This document shows, piece by piece, positions 62,762 through 64,000 of a DNA stretch of 64,000 bases (position 1 is its first letter; every line of letters starts with the position of its first letter). A program made the position numbers and the translations under genes. The DNA comes from Luteibacter sp. UNC138MFCol5.1. GTDB taxonomy: Bacteria > Pseudomonadota > Gammaproteobacteria > Xanthomonadales > Rhodanobacteraceae. The notes under the pieces are model-generated. The model saw nothing but the letters and a program-made list of their open reading frames with translations, had not been told where the DNA came from and did no database searches. The stretch lies in the NCBI RefSeq assembly GCF_900110505.1, contig NZ_FODZ01000001.1:886861-950860 (forward strand), written 5' to 3'.

Positions 62762-63940
62762 TTGGACGAGGGGATCTGGGAGCGCAAGTACCATCTTGCG
62801 CTGGAGCGGATGGAGCGCGACGAAGAGGCGTCGCGAGCCGTCGGCGACGTGCTGCGCCGGCTTTCGCTGCGGCTGGCCGTGCTGGTCCGGGGCGATGGCG
62901 GCGAACTCGACGAACTGCTCGACCGGTTGACGACGGAACTGCGCGGTTCGCCGTCGCCGGCGACCGTCGAGCCGCTCCTGGAAAGACTCGCCGAGGCCGT
63001 GACCCGCCTGGACGCCGCGCCGCCGGGTGCCGCCCGTGCATCCGACACCACGGAGGATGCGGTCGTCGACGCCTTGCGCGCCGACGTGGCGCGTTTGCAG
63101 GAACTGCTCGGAACGGTCAGCGCGCGGCTGGGCGACATGACCCGTTACCTCGCCGGCGAGCGTGACGAAGCGGACGCCGGCGCGACGGAAGGCCACCGGC
63201 TCGACGCCCAGGTGCGCGAGGAAATGCGCCTGCTCGGCGAGAAAACGCAGGCGGCCACGGATCTGGCGAGCCTACAGGCCGAGGTCGACGAGCGGCTTTC
63301 GGTCATCGACCGCCACTTCCGCGACTTTCGCGAGCGTGAAGACGCGAGGCTTTCGGCGTACCGCGAACGCGCCGAGCGCATGCACGATCGTGTCGAGCAG
63401 CTCGAGTCGCAGGCATCCAGCCTGCAGGATTCGCTTCGCCGGGAGCACGAGCTCGCGCTGACCGATGGCCTCACCGGACTGCCGAACCGCCTCGCTTACG
63501 ATCGCCGCGTCGCCGACGTCGAGCGACAGGTGCGCGAGGAGGGCGGCGTGGCCTGCGTCGGCGCCTTCGACATCGATCATTTCAAGGCGATCAACGACAC
63601 GTACGGCCACGCGGCGGGCGACGCCGTGCTGCGCATCGTGGGTCAGACGCTCGCGCGTGAACTCGACGGCCGCGCCTTCGTCGCACGCTACGGTGGCGAG
63701 GAATTCGTGGTCCTCTTCTCCGACATGGGGCCCGACGACGCCGAGGAACTGGCGCGACGCCTCTGCGCCACGGTGGAGAAGCTCGCGTTCCACGCGAGCT
63801 CGAAACCCGTCACCGTGACCATGTCGGGTGGGCTGACGCGCTTCACCGCGGCGGAGCGTGCCGCGGCCGTCTTTGACCGCGCCGATCGCGCGCTCTACGC
63901 CGCGAAACGCGCCGGACGCAATTGCTGCGTGGTGCTCTGA
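62762..63940 (+). CDS. Diguanylate cyclase with N-terminal coiled coil
   Basis: A 392-aa cytoplasmic protein. Residues 1 to about 220 are a charged, heptad-like helical region (long Glu/Arg/Leu coiled coil) with no membrane segment; residues about 225-392 are a GGDEF domain with LTDGLTGLPNRLAYDRR, FDIDHFKAINDTYGHAAGD and the active motif RYGGEEF, so c-di-GMP synthesis is expected. The Arg-x-x-Asp feedback site is not at the standard 5-residue spacing. The only in-frame start near the domain's beginning is TTG 62762 (MDEGIWERKY), without a strong ribosome binding site, so the true start is uncertain. It follows the EAL gene cluster, giving opposing c-di-GMP activities side by side. Confidence 0.88.
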   Translation: MDEGIWERKYHLALERMERDEEASRAVGDVLRRLSLRLAVLVRGDGGELDELLDRLTTELRGSPSPATVEPLLERLAEAVTRLDAAPPGAARASDTTEDAVVDALRADVARLQELLGTVSARLGDMTRYLAGERDEADAGATEGHRLDAQVREEMRLLGEKTQAATDLASLQAEVDERLSVIDRHFRDFREREDARLSAYRERAERMHDRVEQLESQASSLQDSLRREHELALTDGLTGLPNRLAYDRRVADVERQVREEGGVACVGAFDIDHFKAINDTYGHAAGDAVLRIVGQTLARELDGRAFVARYGGEEFVVLFSDMGPDDAEELARRLCATVEKLAFHASSKPVTVTMSGGLTRFTAAERAAAVFDRADRALYAAKRAGRNCCVVL

Positions 63941-64000
63941 GGCACCGATCGTAGAAACGCTCCACCATCGATTCCTTCAAGAATGCGAGCCCGTTCACCG

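Noticed and set aside
63941-64000. Possible end of a minus-strand gene at the right edge
   Set aside because: One minus-strand frame is open over the last 60 bases, but nothing recognisable is encoded and no feature can be supported.

Overview
The window looks like a chromosomal segment of a high-GC gammaproteobacterium, most likely a Xanthomonadales member of the Rhodanobacteraceae type (Luteibacter- or Dyella-like). This rests on base composition, the protein types, the methionine-cycle riboswitches and the families of GGAGC-headed palindromic intergenic repeats. The genus is inference. I saw no rRNA, tRNA, CRISPR array, insertion sequence or prophage.

Layout. 1-5414: 3' end of a giant autotransporter with nested repeats. 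5523-13039: katG with an OxyR-type site, an MHS-type transporter, a RimB-like protease with rimK, and an OmpR-family two-component system. 13223-14351: a two-gene, visibly lower-GC island of unknown function. 14465-19318: a TonB receptor, a phytase-like esterase and an extracytoplasmic CYTH-like protein behind a Pho-box-like sequence, probably a phosphoester scavenging operon. 19428-26380: ilvE, a DUF4124-type protein, metF, ahcY with an SAH riboswitch, and ppc. 26385-30535: a chemoreceptor behind a sigma-28-type promoter, then the ABC-F protein Uup. 30626-39689: a complete xylose locus (galM-xylR divergent from xylABFGH). 39809-44615: a DUF4142 protein, metK, and metE with a cobalamin riboswitch. 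44708-48624: a GT1 glycosyltransferase and PQQ glucose dehydrogenase. 48728-51121: an EF-G paralogue behind a leader peptide and terminator. 51270-54223: molybdenum cofactor genes moeA, mobA, a small unknown gene, and fdhD. 54283-56734: two tandem loci, each a pertussis-toxin-S1-like ADP-ribosyltransferase overlapping a small secreted partner that looks like a B subunit. 57047-63940: dusB, a small secreted protein, a cupredoxin-like/GGDEF-EAL/outer-membrane three-gene module, and a diguanylate cyclase. The last 60 bases hold no gene I can support.

How the genes connect. Methionine-cycle genes sit at three places (metF-ahcY, metK, metE). Their control signals are an SAH riboswitch, a B12 riboswitch and a shared 26-nt palindromic sequence. 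The xylose block covers uptake (XylFGH), catabolism (XylAB), mutarotation and regulation. The TonB/phytase/CYTH operon and PQQ glucose dehydrogenase both suit life where phosphate is scarce or mineral-bound. The most unusual item is the duplicated AB-toxin-like locus. Three palindromic repeat families are scattered between transcription units and often separate convergent or unrelated genes.
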